Shown: positions 1-7,404, counted from the stretch's first letter. The stretch: DNA of 64,000 bases from Lacinutrix sp. 5H-3-7-4 (GCF_000211855.2 NC_015638.1:2081001-2145000); one strand, 5' to 3'. The notes: a model not told the origin generated them from the sequence alone. Numbers and translations: made by a program.

Positions 1-231
1 ATAGAATTATATCCAGACAATACTCTTGAAATTTATAATAGATGGGGAGTTATAGTATACTCTACAGAAGGTTATGGACAAAATGGAAAATTCTTTAAAG
101 GAGAATCTAACGGAAGAGTTACGATTCAAAAAGAAGAGCAATTACCAGTAGGTACTTATTTCTATGTTCTTAACTATAAAAAAGGTTCTGAAGATAAATC
201 TAGAGCTGGATATTTATACATTCAACGTTAA
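1..231 (+). CDS. C-terminal end of a T9SS type B (gliding motility-associated) secreted protein, partial
   Basis: The reading frame is open from the first base and stops at 229-231, so only the last 76 codons are visible. They contain ELYPDNTLEIYNRWG, the hallmark of the gliding motility-associated C-terminal domain (CHU_C, T9SS type B sorting domain), followed by a G-T-Y-F-Y-V-L strand and a final GYLYIQR. In the family this domain directs large adhesins and enzymes through the type IX secretion system to the cell surface. What the body of the protein does cannot be seen. The next two genes encode PorP/SprF and OmpA-like proteins, the usual partners of type B cargo. Confidence 0.9.
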   Translation: MELYPDNTLEIYNRWGVIVYSTEGYGQNGKFFKGESNGRVTIQKEEQLPVGTYFYVLNYKKGSEDKSRAGYLYIQR

Positions 232-244
232 TTAATAAAAAAAA

Positions 245-266
245 GGAGGCAGAAAAATCTGCCTCC
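245..266. terminator. Hairpin after the T9SS cargo gene
   Basis: A perfect 9-bp stem (GGAGGCAGA at 245-253, TCTGCCTCC at 258-266) closes an AAAA loop. It is flanked by A runs, not by a clear U tract on the + strand, so it may attenuate transcription between the cargo gene and porP instead of ending it. Confidence 0.55.
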
Positions 267-288
267 AAAATAAATTATACCACTTATA

Positions 289-1218
289 ATGAAAAATAGA
301 ATATTAATTTTAGTAATCCTTATTAGTTCTATCTTCGCTTTAGAAGGTACTGCACAACAGGACGCTCAGTACACACAGTATATGTATAATACTATTAGTG
401 TAAATCCTGCTTATGCTGGATCGAGAGATGTAATTAGTATAGCAGGCTTGTATAGAACGCAATGGGTAGGTTTAGATGGCGCACCAGATACTCAAACCTT
501 TAATATACATTCACCAATTGGAGATAGTAAAAAAGTAGGATTAGGATTATCAATTGTAAACGATAATATTGGTCCTACACACGAAACATATTTCGATATT
601 GATTTTTCATATACAGTTAATACTTCAGAGGAAGGTAGACTTTCTTTTGGTGTAAAAGGAGGAGGGCATTTACTGGATGTAGCTTATTCTGAATTAAATC
701 AATATACATCAGACCCATTATTACAATCAGATATTAAAAATAGATTTTCACCTAACGTAGGAGCAGGAGTTTACTATCGTAAAGGTGACAGATGGTATGT
801 AGGTTTATCTGCACCAAATTTATTAGAAACAACACATTTTGAGGAGTCTTCTCTTTCTGAAGCTAAAGAGAAAATAAACCTATATTTAATAGGTGGTTAT
901 GTATTTGATATTAACCAAGATTTAAAATTAAAACCAGCTGTTTTATTCAAAGGTGTTCAAGGTGCTCCTTTACAAGCAGACTTAACAGTTAATGCATTAT
1001 TAAAAGAAAAATTAACACTAGGTTTAGCTTATAGATGGAGTGCAGCATTTAGTGCTTTAGTTGGGTATCAATTTACAGATAAAATTATGTTAGGTGTTGC
1101 TTACGATAGGGAAACTACAGAGTTAGGTAATACTCAATTTGAGCAAGGCTCTTACGAAGTCTTTTTAAGATTCGAAATTTTCCAAAACCAAAAAATATTA
1201 TCACCAAGATTCTTCTAA
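289..1218 (+). CDS. PorP/SprF family type IX secretion system outer membrane protein
   Basis: The 309-residue product has a signal peptide (about 1-22, cut after EGTAQ) followed by the family's N-terminal motif, VNPAYAGSRD around residues 38-47, and alternating beta-strand segments typical of an outer membrane beta barrel. In Flavobacterium johnsoniae, SprF is needed to secrete the type B cargo SprB, and PorP-like paralogues are usually encoded beside the cargo they serve. Here the gene follows a type B cargo gene by 57 bp and precedes an OmpA-like gene by 18 bp. I infer a dedicated secretion or anchoring module for the upstream adhesin; the exact paralogue cannot be assigned. Confidence 0.88.
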   Translation: MKNRILILVILISSIFALEGTAQQDAQYTQYMYNTISVNPAYAGSRDVISIAGLYRTQWVGLDGAPDTQTFNIHSPIGDSKKVGLGLSIVNDNIGPTHETYFDIDFSYTVNTSEEGRLSFGVKGGGHLLDVAYSELNQYTSDPLLQSDIKNRFSPNVGAGVYYRKGDRWYVGLSAPNLLETTHFEESSLSEAKEKINLYLIGGYVFDINQDLKLKPAVLFKGVQGAPLQADLTVNALLKEKLTLGLAYRWSAAFSALVGYQFTDKIMLGVAYDRETTELGNTQFEQGSYEVFLRFEIFQNQKILSPRFF

Positions 1219-1236
1219 TTTTAGAAATAAGTAATT

Positions 1237-3153
1237 ATGAAAAATAGAATTTATATAGTATTAGCCATATTAGCTTTAACTTTTAATACTGCTTTTTCTC
1301 AAGAAGATGGAAAAGTAAATGCAAGCGTTGATAAAGAATACAATAATTTAAAATACAAAGAAGCTATTAGAGAACTGTCTAAACTTGTAAAAGATGGTAA
1401 TAATAGTCCAGAAGTATTAGCAAAATTAGCAAATGCATATTATTTTAATGTAGAAATGGAAGAAGCTGCAAAGTGGTATGGAGAATTATTAGCTCAAGAT
1501 ACAGCCATAGATTTTGAATATTACTATAGATATGCAATGGCTTTAAAAGCAGCAGGTAAATATGAAGATGCCAATAAGTATTTAAAAAAGTTTGCAGTAT
1601 TAAAACCAAATGATTCAAGATCAAAAAAATATTTAGAATCACCAGATTATCTTACAACAATAGATAAGATTTCAGGTGATTTTGTAATTGAAAACTTAGA
1701 GTTTAACTCTAGATTTTCAGATTTTGGAACTTCATTTTATAAGGACGGAATTGTATTTGCATCATCTAGAGGTGATGGAAGATTATATAAATGGAATGAA
1801 CAACCATTTTTAGATTTATTTTATGCAGCTAATGATACTTTAGAACCTAAAAGGTTTTCAGAAAAAATAAATACAAAATTTCATGAATCTTCTACCACTT
1901 TTACAAACGATGGTAAAACAATTTATTTTACTCGTAATAATTATATTAATGGAAAAAAAAGAAAGAGTAGTGATAAGGTTGTTGGTTTAAAAATTTATAA
2001 AGCAACACTTAATGATAAAGGAGAATGGACAAATGTTGAATCTATGCCATTTAATAATGATGAGTATAATGTTGCTCATCCAGCATTAAGTTTAGATAAT
2101 AAAAAGCTTTATTTCGCTTCAGACATGCCCGGAACAAAAGGAAAATCAGATTTATTTGTTGTAGACATCTTAGAAAATGGAGAATATGGAGAACCAAAAA
2201 ATCTTGGAGAAGAAATAAATACAGAAGGAAGAGAGAATTTTCCATACATAAGTAATAATGGAACACTGTATTTCTCTTCAGATGGGCATCCTGGTTTAGG
2301 AGGCTTAGATGTTTTTTATGCAAATCTTGAAGGAAATAGAAAAACAGTAGCAAATTTAGGAAAACCAATAAATAGCTCTCGTGACGATTTTGAATTTATT
2401 ATTGACGAGTTTACAAACCTTGGATACCTTACTTCAAACAGATACAATGGAAAAGGTGATGATGATATTTATAAATTCCAAAGACAAGTTTGTAATCAAT
2501 TAATAGCAGGAACAGTTGTAGATAAAAATACAAATCAGGTAATCCCAGACGCCACAGTAATAGTTTATAACTCTGAGAATAAAGAAGTATATCGTTTTAA
2601 CTCAGATCAAAACGGAGCATTTAGTTATAATTCAGATTGTAAAAAAGGAACTTACAAAGCAGTAGCAAGTAAAGAAGGATATGAACCAGAAGAATTAAAA
2701 TATTCAATAGACCCAGAAATTAAGTTAGATTTAGCTTTAAAATTAAACCTAACACCAGAAAAACGAGCGGCAGAAGTTGGTACAGACTTATTTGTTTTAC
2801 TAGATTTAAATCCTATTTACTTCGATTTCGATAAATCATATATTCGTCCTGACGCTCAAGTTGAACTTCAAAAAGTTATAAATTACTTAAATGAATATCC
2901 ATCTGTAAGTATAGATGTACAATCGCATACAGATTCTAGAGGTCGTGATGCCTACAATAAATCATTATCTCAAAGAAGAAATACATCAACTAAAAATTGG
3001 ATAATAGAAAAAGGAAAAATCTCTAAAAGCAGAATTTCAGGTAGAGGTTATGGAGAAACACAATTAGTAAACCGTTGTTCTAACGGTGTTAAATGTAGTG
3101 AAGAGGAGCACCAACAAAACAGGAGAAGTATGTTTATAGTTACTAAAAACTAA
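1237..3153 (+). CDS. OmpA family protein with TPR, PD40 propeller and carboxypeptidase-regulatory domains
   Basis: This is a 638-residue exported protein. A signal peptide (1-21) is followed by TPR-like helices (about 25-125), WD40-like PD40 propeller repeats (about 150-410, for example the LYFASD and LYFSSDG blades), a carboxypeptidase-regulatory-like beta domain (about 420-500) and a C-terminal OmpA peptidoglycan-binding domain (about 520-638) with YFDFDK, SHTDSRG and a final NRRSMF. The architecture matches the OmpA-like partners of PorP/SprF proteins in Bacteroidota and should anchor the secretion or adhesin complex to the cell wall. It lies 18 bp after the PorP-like gene, almost certainly in one operon, and a strong terminator follows. 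Confidence 0.9.
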   Translation: MKNRIYIVLAILALTFNTAFSQEDGKVNASVDKEYNNLKYKEAIRELSKLVKDGNNSPEVLAKLANAYYFNVEMEEAAKWYGELLAQDTAIDFEYYYRYAMALKAAGKYEDANKYLKKFAVLKPNDSRSKKYLESPDYLTTIDKISGDFVIENLEFNSRFSDFGTSFYKDGIVFASSRGDGRLYKWNEQPFLDLFYAANDTLEPKRFSEKINTKFHESSTTFTNDGKTIYFTRNNYINGKKRKSSDKVVGLKIYKATLNDKGEWTNVESMPFNNDEYNVAHPALSLDNKKLYFASDMPGTKGKSDLFVVDILENGEYGEPKNLGEEINTEGRENFPYISNNGTLYFSSDGHPGLGGLDVFYANLEGNRKTVANLGKPINSSRDDFEFIIDEFTNLGYLTSNRYNGKGDDDIYKFQRQVCNQLIAGTVVDKNTNQVIPDATVIVYNSENKEVYRFNSDQNGAFSYNSDCKKGTYKAVASKEGYEPEELKYSIDPEIKLDLALKLNLTPEKRAAEVGTDLFVLLDLNPIYFDFDKSYIRPDAQVELQKVINYLNEYPSVSIDVQSHTDSRGRDAYNKSLSQRRNTSTKNWIIEKGKISKSRISGRGYGETQLVNRCSNGVKCSEEEHQQNRRSMFIVTKN

Positions 3154-3181
3154 AACAGACTTAAAACAAAAATTAATATAT

Positions 3182-3213
3182 AAAAAGCATTCTACAAAGT
3201 AGGATGCTTTTTT
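3182..3213 (+). terminator. Rho-independent terminator of the porP-ompA operon
   Basis: AAAAAGCATTCTAC pairs with GTAGGATGCTTTTT across an AAA loop (one U-G pair) and ends in a T run. Confidence 0.85.
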
Positions 3214-3271
3214 CGTTTAAAAGTAATACTAAAATAAACCAAAAAGCCAATTCAAAGTATTCTCTATTTTG

Positions 3272-3279
3272 TAAATTTG
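3272..3279 (+). promoter_or_regulatory. Bacteroidota -7 promoter box for idi
   Basis: TAAATTTG matches the TAnnTTTG consensus; no clear -33 TTTG lies 19 bp upstream. The box covers the upstream TTG that could otherwise be read as a start, which supports the ATG at 3298 as the true idi start. Confidence 0.5.
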
Positions 3280-3297
3280 TTTACCTCAATAAAGATA

Positions 3298-3837
3298 ATG
3301 ATAGAAGAAAAAGTAATTTTAGTAAACGAAAAAGACGAACAAATAGGTTTAATGCCTAAAATGGAAGCGCACGAGAAAGCTTTGTTACATCGCGCATTTT
3401 CAGTTTTTGTATTTAATGATGATAATGAATTAATGCTACAACAAAGAGCGTTAGATAAGTACCATTCACCAGGTTTATGGACAAATACATGTTGCAGTCA
3501 CCAAAGAGAAGGAGAAAGCAACTTAGCCGCGGGAAAACGACGTTTACAAGAAGAAATGGGCTTTGAAACAGAACTTGAAGAAAAAACCTCTTTTATATAC
3601 AAAGCACCTTTTGATAATGGCTTAACAGAACATGAACTAGATCACATTATGGTAGGTACATATAACAAAGAACCTAATATAAATAAAAGTGAAGTAGCTG
3701 CCTGGAAATGGATGCCGTTAGAAGCTGTGAAAACAGATATTGTACAGCAACCAGAAATATATACAGCATGGTTTAAAATTATATTTGATAAATTTTATAC
3801 ATTCATAAACACATCAAATGAAAGTAACGGTAAGTAG
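3298..3837 (+). CDS. idi: Isopentenyl-diphosphate delta-isomerase, type 1
   Basis: The enzyme converts isopentenyl diphosphate to dimethylallyl diphosphate in isoprenoid synthesis, feeding quinone, carotenoid and undecaprenyl lipids. The 179-residue protein has the type 1 Nudix fold: the active-site cysteine region WTNTCCSH, a Nudix-like RRLQEEMGF segment and the ELDHIMVG segment with the second catalytic glutamate. The ATG at 3298 is preferred to an in-frame TTG at 3277 because the latter lies in the -7 box. The 3' end overlaps the next gene by 20 bp, so the two are probably co-translated. Confidence 0.93.
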   Translation: MIEEKVILVNEKDEQIGLMPKMEAHEKALLHRAFSVFVFNDDNELMLQQRALDKYHSPGLWTNTCCSHQREGESNLAAGKRRLQEEMGFETELEEKTSFIYKAPFDNGLTEHELDHIMVGTYNKEPNINKSEVAAWKWMPLEAVKTDIVQQPEIYTAWFKIIFDKFYTFINTSNESNGK

Positions 3838-4225
3838 ACGAGCACACTTTAACGCAGCGCATAGGTTATATAGAAAAGATTGGAGCGAGACTAAAAATAA
3901 CGCTGTTTTTGGTAAATGCAATAATCCCAATTACCATGGGCATAATTATGAGTTAATAGCGAGTGTTACCGGCAACATAGACCAAGAAACAGGTTATGTA
4001 ATAGATATGAAAGTATTAAAGCAGATTATTAAAACTGAAATTGAAGATGCTTTCGACCATAAAAACCTAAATTTAGATGTGCCTGAATTTAAAACACTAA
4101 ATCCCACAGCCGAAAATATTGTTGTAATAATATATAATAAGATTAAAGCTAAATTAGAATCCCATCTAGACCTTGAAATAACACTTTACGAAACACCTCG
4201 TAATTTTGTAACGTATTCTGGTTAA
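3818..4225 (+). CDS. 6-pyruvoyl-tetrahydropterin synthase family protein (annotated widely as QueD)
   Basis: The 135-residue protein has the zinc ligands of the COG0720 family, His15 in FNAAHRL and His40/His42 in HGH, and a catalytic Cys34. The Cys-to-HGH spacing is five residues (CNNPNYHGH), as in animal PTPS, whereas E. coli QueD has three. The block DHKNLNLDVPEF and the C-terminal YETPRNFVTYSG also resemble animal PTPS. Family knowledge would let it make 6-pyruvoyl-tetrahydropterin (biopterin route) or 6-carboxy-tetrahydropterin (queuosine route); the motif favours the first or a dual role. It overlaps idi by 20 bp. Confidence 0.85.
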   Translation: MKVTVSRRAHFNAAHRLYRKDWSETKNNAVFGKCNNPNYHGHNYELIASVTGNIDQETGYVIDMKVLKQIIKTEIEDAFDHKNLNLDVPEFKTLNPTAENIVVIIYNKIKAKLESHLDLEITLYETPRNFVTYSG

Positions 4226-4359
4226 TAATAAATAAAACAACACCTATATTTTTTTACCAAGTTTTAGCTTATTTAAAAGCATTTTATTGAAAATATATAT
4301 TACAGTATATCTATAATTAAAATACTTAAAAAAAAGCTCTACAATTACAAGTTAATGTT

Positions 4360-4367
4360 TAATTTTG
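4360..4367 (+). promoter_or_regulatory. -7 promoter box before the 88-residue gene
   Basis: TAATTTTG fits TAnnTTTG 22 bp before the ATG at 4390. A -33 element is not obvious. Confidence 0.45.
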
Positions 4368-4389
4368 CCGTTAAATAAATAATTATATT

Positions 4390-4656
4390 ATGGCAAATAA
4401 AAGAGACCTAAAAAAAGACATTAATTATGTTTTAGGAGACATTATTGAAGCAGTTGATGTGTGGGAATATACTAACCCAACAAAAGAAACTAAAGAAAGC
4501 GAAGCAATTATTGATGATGCAATTGAGACTTTTGACGTTTTAATAGCAAAAGTAAACGCAAAAGATGTAGAAAATAAAAAAGCACACTTTAAGTCAATTA
4601 ACACAGAATTAGAGACTAAGGGTCGCGAACTTATAGAAAGAATAAATAAACTGTAA
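4390..4656 (+). CDS. Small conserved-looking cytoplasmic protein of unknown function (88 aa)
   Basis: I do not recognise a named domain. The protein is acidic-basic mixed and helical, with no signal peptide and no membrane segment. It begins with a basic stretch (MANKRDLKKD) and continues as two or three amphipathic helices. It is single-cistron: a -7 box lies just upstream and the tRNA-Thr promoter starts 16 bp after the stop codon. Codon use matches its neighbours and the ORF is clean, so I take it as a real gene, possibly a small helical-bundle protein, without assigning a function. Confidence 0.75.
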   Translation: MANKRDLKKDINYVLGDIIEAVDVWEYTNPTKETKESEAIIDDAIETFDVLIAKVNAKDVENKKAHFKSINTELETKGRELIERINKL

Positions 4657-4672
4657 AAAGTTTAAAAAAAAG

Positions 4673-4703
4673 TTTGCAAATATAAATTACAAATTTATAT
4701 TTG
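4673..4703 (+). promoter_or_regulatory. Consensus Bacteroidota promoter of tRNA-Thr
   Basis: TTTG at 4673-4676, exactly 19 bp of spacer, then TATATTTG at 4696-4703: a perfect match to TTTG-N19-TAnnTTTG. The tRNA begins 10 bp later. Confidence 0.85.
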
Positions 4704-4713
4704 CACTCGCTTC

Positions 4714-4787
4714 GCCGATGTAGCTCAGCTGGCTAGAGCAGCTGATTTGTAATCAGCAGGTCGTGGGTTCGAGTCCCTCCATCGGCT
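4714..4787 (+). tRNA. tRNA-Thr (anticodon TGT)
   Basis: This is a 74-nt cloverleaf. The acceptor stem GCCGATG pairs with CATCGGC, the anticodon stem GCTGA pairs with TCAGC around loop TTTGTAA (anticodon TGT, reading ACA), and the T loop is TTCGAGT. The discriminator base is T and CCA is not encoded. The T stem has one T-T mismatch. Confidence 0.97.
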
Positions 4788-4793
4788 CTTAAT

Positions 4794-4827
4794 AAACCTT
4801 AATTACTTTTGTAGTTAAGGTTTTTTT
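4794..4827 (+). terminator. Terminator after tRNA-Thr
   Basis: AAACCTTAATTAC pairs with GTAGTTAAGGTTT (one mismatch) and runs into seven Ts. Confidence 0.85.
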
Positions 4828-4862
4828 GATTTTATATTCTTTCTTATAGTATTTAGAGCAAT

Positions 4863-4902
4863 AAAAAAAGCCTGAGTTTTAATTTAAACTCAGGCTTTTT
4901 TA
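4863..4902 (-). terminator. Bidirectional terminator downstream of the DUF4369 lipoprotein gene
   Basis: GCCTGAGTTT (4870-4879) pairs with AAACTCAGGC (4886-4895), flanked by an A run on one side and a T run on the other. It serves the minus-strand gene that ends at 4920 and can stop read-through from the tRNA. Confidence 0.88.
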
Positions 4903-4919
4903 TTTTTTATAAATCTTGC

Positions 4920-5624
4920 TTATTGTTGTTCTTTAACTTTAATATCGTTTATAAAACTTTGTAATTTTTTTCCGTAAAGTGATGCTTTTATTTCTGGAGT
5001 AAGAGAATTATTAATAGTATCTAATAACTTAATATTTGCATTATATAATTCACTTAGCGCTAAATAAGGAGCAACTTCACTATCTTTTATAGTAATCGCA
5101 TAATTAGCAGTATACAAGTATTTTCTTTTTTCTAAATTTTTAGATTCTTTTTGTGCTTTGGCAACTGCTATTGTATCATTATTTTGCATTGCCTCTAAAT
5201 TCTCTTTTATCAAATCTAAATACCTATTATTAAACTTTGTCAACATGTTACGGTAATCGTTTAATTTGTCTTGTTGTTCACTTCCATTTATAGTGGCGTC
5301 GTAAACAAAGTTTTTTAAAGTTGTATTAATCTCAGTTACACCTTTAGCTGCAAAAAATGAAATTTGGCTCTCATCGTTATCATTTTTATCTAACTCAAGG
5401 TAAAATACCTCAGGTTCTTCTATGTCACTTTCTAATTTAAAGTTTGAATCTCCATTTACAATTAAAGAATCTACAGTTACTAAAGTAGAATCATTTGCTT
5501 TTTTTAAGTAAACAGTTCCTTTTTTTAAACCTTTAATTTGACCTTTTACAGTCAATTTAGAACTGTCATCATTTCCGCAAGAGAAAATAAGTGAAAGACA
5601 CAGTATTGTTATTATTTTTTGCAT
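4920..5624 (-). CDS. DUF4369 domain-containing lipoprotein
   Basis: The 234-residue protein starts with a lipoprotein signal peptide (lipobox LIFSC, Cys16) followed by an Asn-Asp-rich tether. Residues about 25-115 form a beta-rich DUF4369 domain (VKGQIKGLKKGTVYLKK, then DSTLVTVDS), the domain that often precedes a thioredoxin-like domain in Bacteroidota. The second half is helical and charged, and has no CxxC thioredoxin motif, so this is the N-terminal domain without the redox part. It is a single gene between two terminators or gaps. Its function is unknown; a periplasmic-face outer membrane location is likely. Confidence 0.82.
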   Translation of the reverse strand: MQKIITILCLSLIFSCGNDDSSKLTVKGQIKGLKKGTVYLKKANDSTLVTVDSLIVNGDSNFKLESDIEEPEVFYLELDKNDNDESQISFFAAKGVTEINTTLKNFVYDATINGSEQQDKLNDYRNMLTKFNNRYLDLIKENLEAMQNNDTIAVAKAQKESKNLEKRKYLYTANYAITIKDSEVAPYLALSELYNANIKLLDTINNSLTPEIKASLYGKKLQSFINDIKVKEQQ

Positions 5625-5678
5625 GAATTTTATTTAAAAAGTTAAGTGCGCAAATATGCTATAAAAAATAATTAAATA

Positions 5679-6989
5679 CTAACCAGCAGCGGCTAATTCC
5701 ATTAAAATTGTACAGCCAATTGCCGCAACAGTTCCAACAGCATATCCAAATACGGCTAATAAAACACCTACAGTTGCTAAGGATGGATGGAAAGCTGAAG
5801 CTACAATTGGTGCAGAAGCAGCGCCACCAACATTAGCTTGACTACCAACTGCTAAAAAGAAATACGGAGCTTTAATTATTTTGGCTACAAATATTAATAA
5901 TACAGCATGAATAGTCATCCATACAATACCTACGGCAATAAGGCCAACATTGTCAAATATTAGTGTTAAATCCATTTTCATACCAATACTGGCAACTAAT
6001 ATGTAAATAAATACACTTCCAAATTTACTTGCTCCAGCACCTTCGTAAGTTTTGGCTTTTGTAAATGATAGTAGAATGGCTATTAATGTTGAAATACTTA
6101 TCATCCAAAAGAATTTTGAACCTAAGAATGTAAATATATTTTTTGTAGTTGGAGATTGTATTCCTGCAACAACATTTTCGAAAAATGGTGCTAAAAAATC
6201 AGCTAAAAAATGAGCAATACTAACCGTGCCAAATGCAATTGCACCAAGAATTATCATATCTGTAACAGATGGATTTCTTTTTACTTTTTCAGAAAAAGTA
6301 GAAACTTTTACTTTTAGCTCTTCAATAGATGAAGTATCGGCCTTTAACCATTTATTAATTTTATCTCGTTTACCAATACCTATTAATAATATTGCCATCC
6401 ATACATTAGCTACAACAATATCTACAAACACCATACCTCCATAAAGTTTTTGGTTGTACCCGTAAATTTCTAACATTGCAGTTTGGTTAGCGCCACCACC
6501 AATCCAGCTTCCAGCCAAGGTAGAAAGCCCACGCCATACAGCATCTGGTCCAATACCACCAACGGTTTCTGGAGAAAAAATTGATATTAATAAAATGGCT
6601 ATTGGTCCACCAATTACAATACCTATAGTACCTGTAAAAAACATAATAAGTGCTTTCCAACCTAAATTAAATACGGCTTTTAAATCTATACTTAAGGTCA
6701 TTAAAACTAAAGCTGCTGGTAATAAATAACGACTTGAAACATAATAGAGATTAGACTTTCCTGTTACAATTTCACCACTTTCTTTTATTGTTTCCCATTC
6801 TGGAGCTATTAACCCAAATGTTGTAAATATTGCAGGAATCATATAAGCTAAAAATAGGCCAGGAACAATTTTATAGAATTTTGGCCAAAATCCTTTCTCA
6901 ATAGATTCTGTATAAAAAATAAATCCTAAGGCTAGCATTAATAATCCAAATACAATGGTGTCGTTTGTAAATAAAGGTGTAGTATCCAT
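5679..6989 (-). CDS. DUF819 family integral membrane protein
   Basis: This 436-residue polytopic protein has about 10-12 hydrophobic segments. It matches the DUF819 (YjcL-like) family, with the glycine-rich SWIGGGANQTAM around the middle and the ANVGGAASAPIVASAF segment near the C terminus, in a discontinuous-helix arrangement like that of secondary transporters. The substrate is unknown. It stands alone: the lipoprotein gene downstream begins 54 bp after its stop codon, and upstream is the 433-bp region with the tandem small RNA units, which end with their own terminators and point the opposite way. Confidence 0.85.
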   Translation of the reverse strand: MDTTPLFTNDTIVFGLLMLALGFIFYTESIEKGFWPKFYKIVPGLFLAYMIPAIFTTFGLIAPEWETIKESGEIVTGKSNLYYVSSRYLLPAALVLMTLSIDLKAVFNLGWKALIMFFTGTIGIVIGGPIAILLISIFSPETVGGIGPDAVWRGLSTLAGSWIGGGANQTAMLEIYGYNQKLYGGMVFVDIVVANVWMAILLIGIGKRDKINKWLKADTSSIEELKVKVSTFSEKVKRNPSVTDMIILGAIAFGTVSIAHFLADFLAPFFENVVAGIQSPTTKNIFTFLGSKFFWMISISTLIAILLSFTKAKTYEGAGASKFGSVFIYILVASIGMKMDLTLIFDNVGLIAVGIVWMTIHAVLLIFVAKIIKAPYFFLAVGSQANVGGAASAPIVASAFHPSLATVGVLLAVFGYAVGTVAAIGCTILMELAAAG

Positions 6990-7056
6990 AGTTGTTAGTT
7001 TAAGTTTTGCAAAATACAGAATTAAAGGTAGGATAAAAAAAACAAGTAAATAAAGT

Positions 7057-7072
7057 TTGGCATACTAATTGA
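7057..7072 (+). promoter_or_regulatory. Sigma-54-type (-24/-12) promoter-like element of small RNA unit A
   Basis: TTGGCATACTAATTG has the conserved GG (7059-7060) and the G of TTG (7071) exactly 12 nt apart, as in the TTGGCAC-N5-TTGCW consensus of RpoN promoters. There is no TAnnTTTG box in the unit. The same element recurs 205 bp downstream. Confidence 0.6.
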
Positions 7073-7083
7073 AATATACTAAT

Positions 7084-7200
7084 AGTAAATAATTACAGCG
7101 ACTATTTTAGAGTGTGGTTACTTTAAATTACGAGTGGTTATTTATCATATTTTTGGTTGGTTAGTATGAAAAAGCATTCCGTCTTGGAATGCTTTTTCTA
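7084..7200 (+). ncRNA. Putative small RNA, copy A of a tandem pair
   Basis: The 5' end is predicted about 13 nt after the -12 element and the 3' end is the terminator at 7169-7197, giving about 117 nt. It contains a 36-nt block (7100-7135) and a 37-nt block (7146-7182) that are identical in copy B, separated by a few diverged bases. No ORF of useful size fits: an ATG sits inside the terminator region and reads only a short peptide. The neighbours are on the minus strand, so this is not a leader of either. I do not recognise a named RNA family. Confidence 0.65.
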
Positions 7201-7201
7201 T
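7169..7201 (+). terminator. Terminator of small RNA copy A
   Basis: AAAAAGCATTCC (7169-7180) pairs perfectly with GGAATGCTTTTT (7186-7197) around a GTCTT loop, followed by CTATTTA. Confidence 0.88.
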
Positions 7202-7261
7202 TTATTAATTTATGATAATACTTTCTTAATATTCAGTTAATTAATAATGACATAAAAAAGT

Positions 7262-7277
7262 TTGGCACACATATTGT
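7262..7277 (+). promoter_or_regulatory. Sigma-54-type (-24/-12) promoter-like element of small RNA unit B
   Basis: TTGGCACACATATTGT matches the RpoN consensus better than copy A (TTGGCAC, then TTG with the G 12 nt after the first conserved G). The distance from this TTG to the conserved 36-nt block is 29 nt, identical to copy A. Confidence 0.65.
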
Positions 7278-7288
7278 TTTATATTAAG

Positions 7289-7404
7289 TGTAGTTAAAAA
7301 CAATGACTATTTTAGAGTGTGGTTACTTTAAATTACGAGTTTTAATTACATATTTTTGGTTGGTTAGTATGAAAAAGCATTCCGTAATGGAATGCTTTTT
7401 CTAT
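7289..7404 (+). ncRNA. Putative small RNA, copy B of a tandem pair
   Basis: This is the same architecture as copy A: conserved blocks at 7305-7340 (36 nt) and 7349-7385 (37 nt), then a hairpin at 7372-7400, about 116 nt in all. Between promoter and first block the sequence has diverged completely from copy A, and the hairpin loop changed from GTCTT to GTAAT while the 12-bp stem stayed identical. That is the pattern of selected RNA elements, not of a fresh duplication. Confidence 0.65.
7372..7404 (+). terminator. Terminator of small RNA copy B
   Basis: AAAAAGCATTCC (7372-7383) pairs with GGAATGCTTTTT (7389-7400) around GTAAT, then CTATTTT. The hairpin can also act for the minus-strand hydrolase gene that ends at 7423. 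Confidence 0.88.

Larger units (their letters stand above)
7055..7404 (+). repeat. Tandem direct repeat of about 150-bp units (205-bp period)
   Basis: Unit A spans 7055-7200 and unit B 7260-7404. The promoter-like element, two long blocks and the terminator stem are conserved; linker regions are not. The period is 205 bp up to the first block and 203 bp after it. Confidence 0.92.

Noticed and set aside
3277-3300. TTG start for idi
   Set aside because: It overlaps the -7 promoter box, and the ATG at 3298 gives the usual N terminus.
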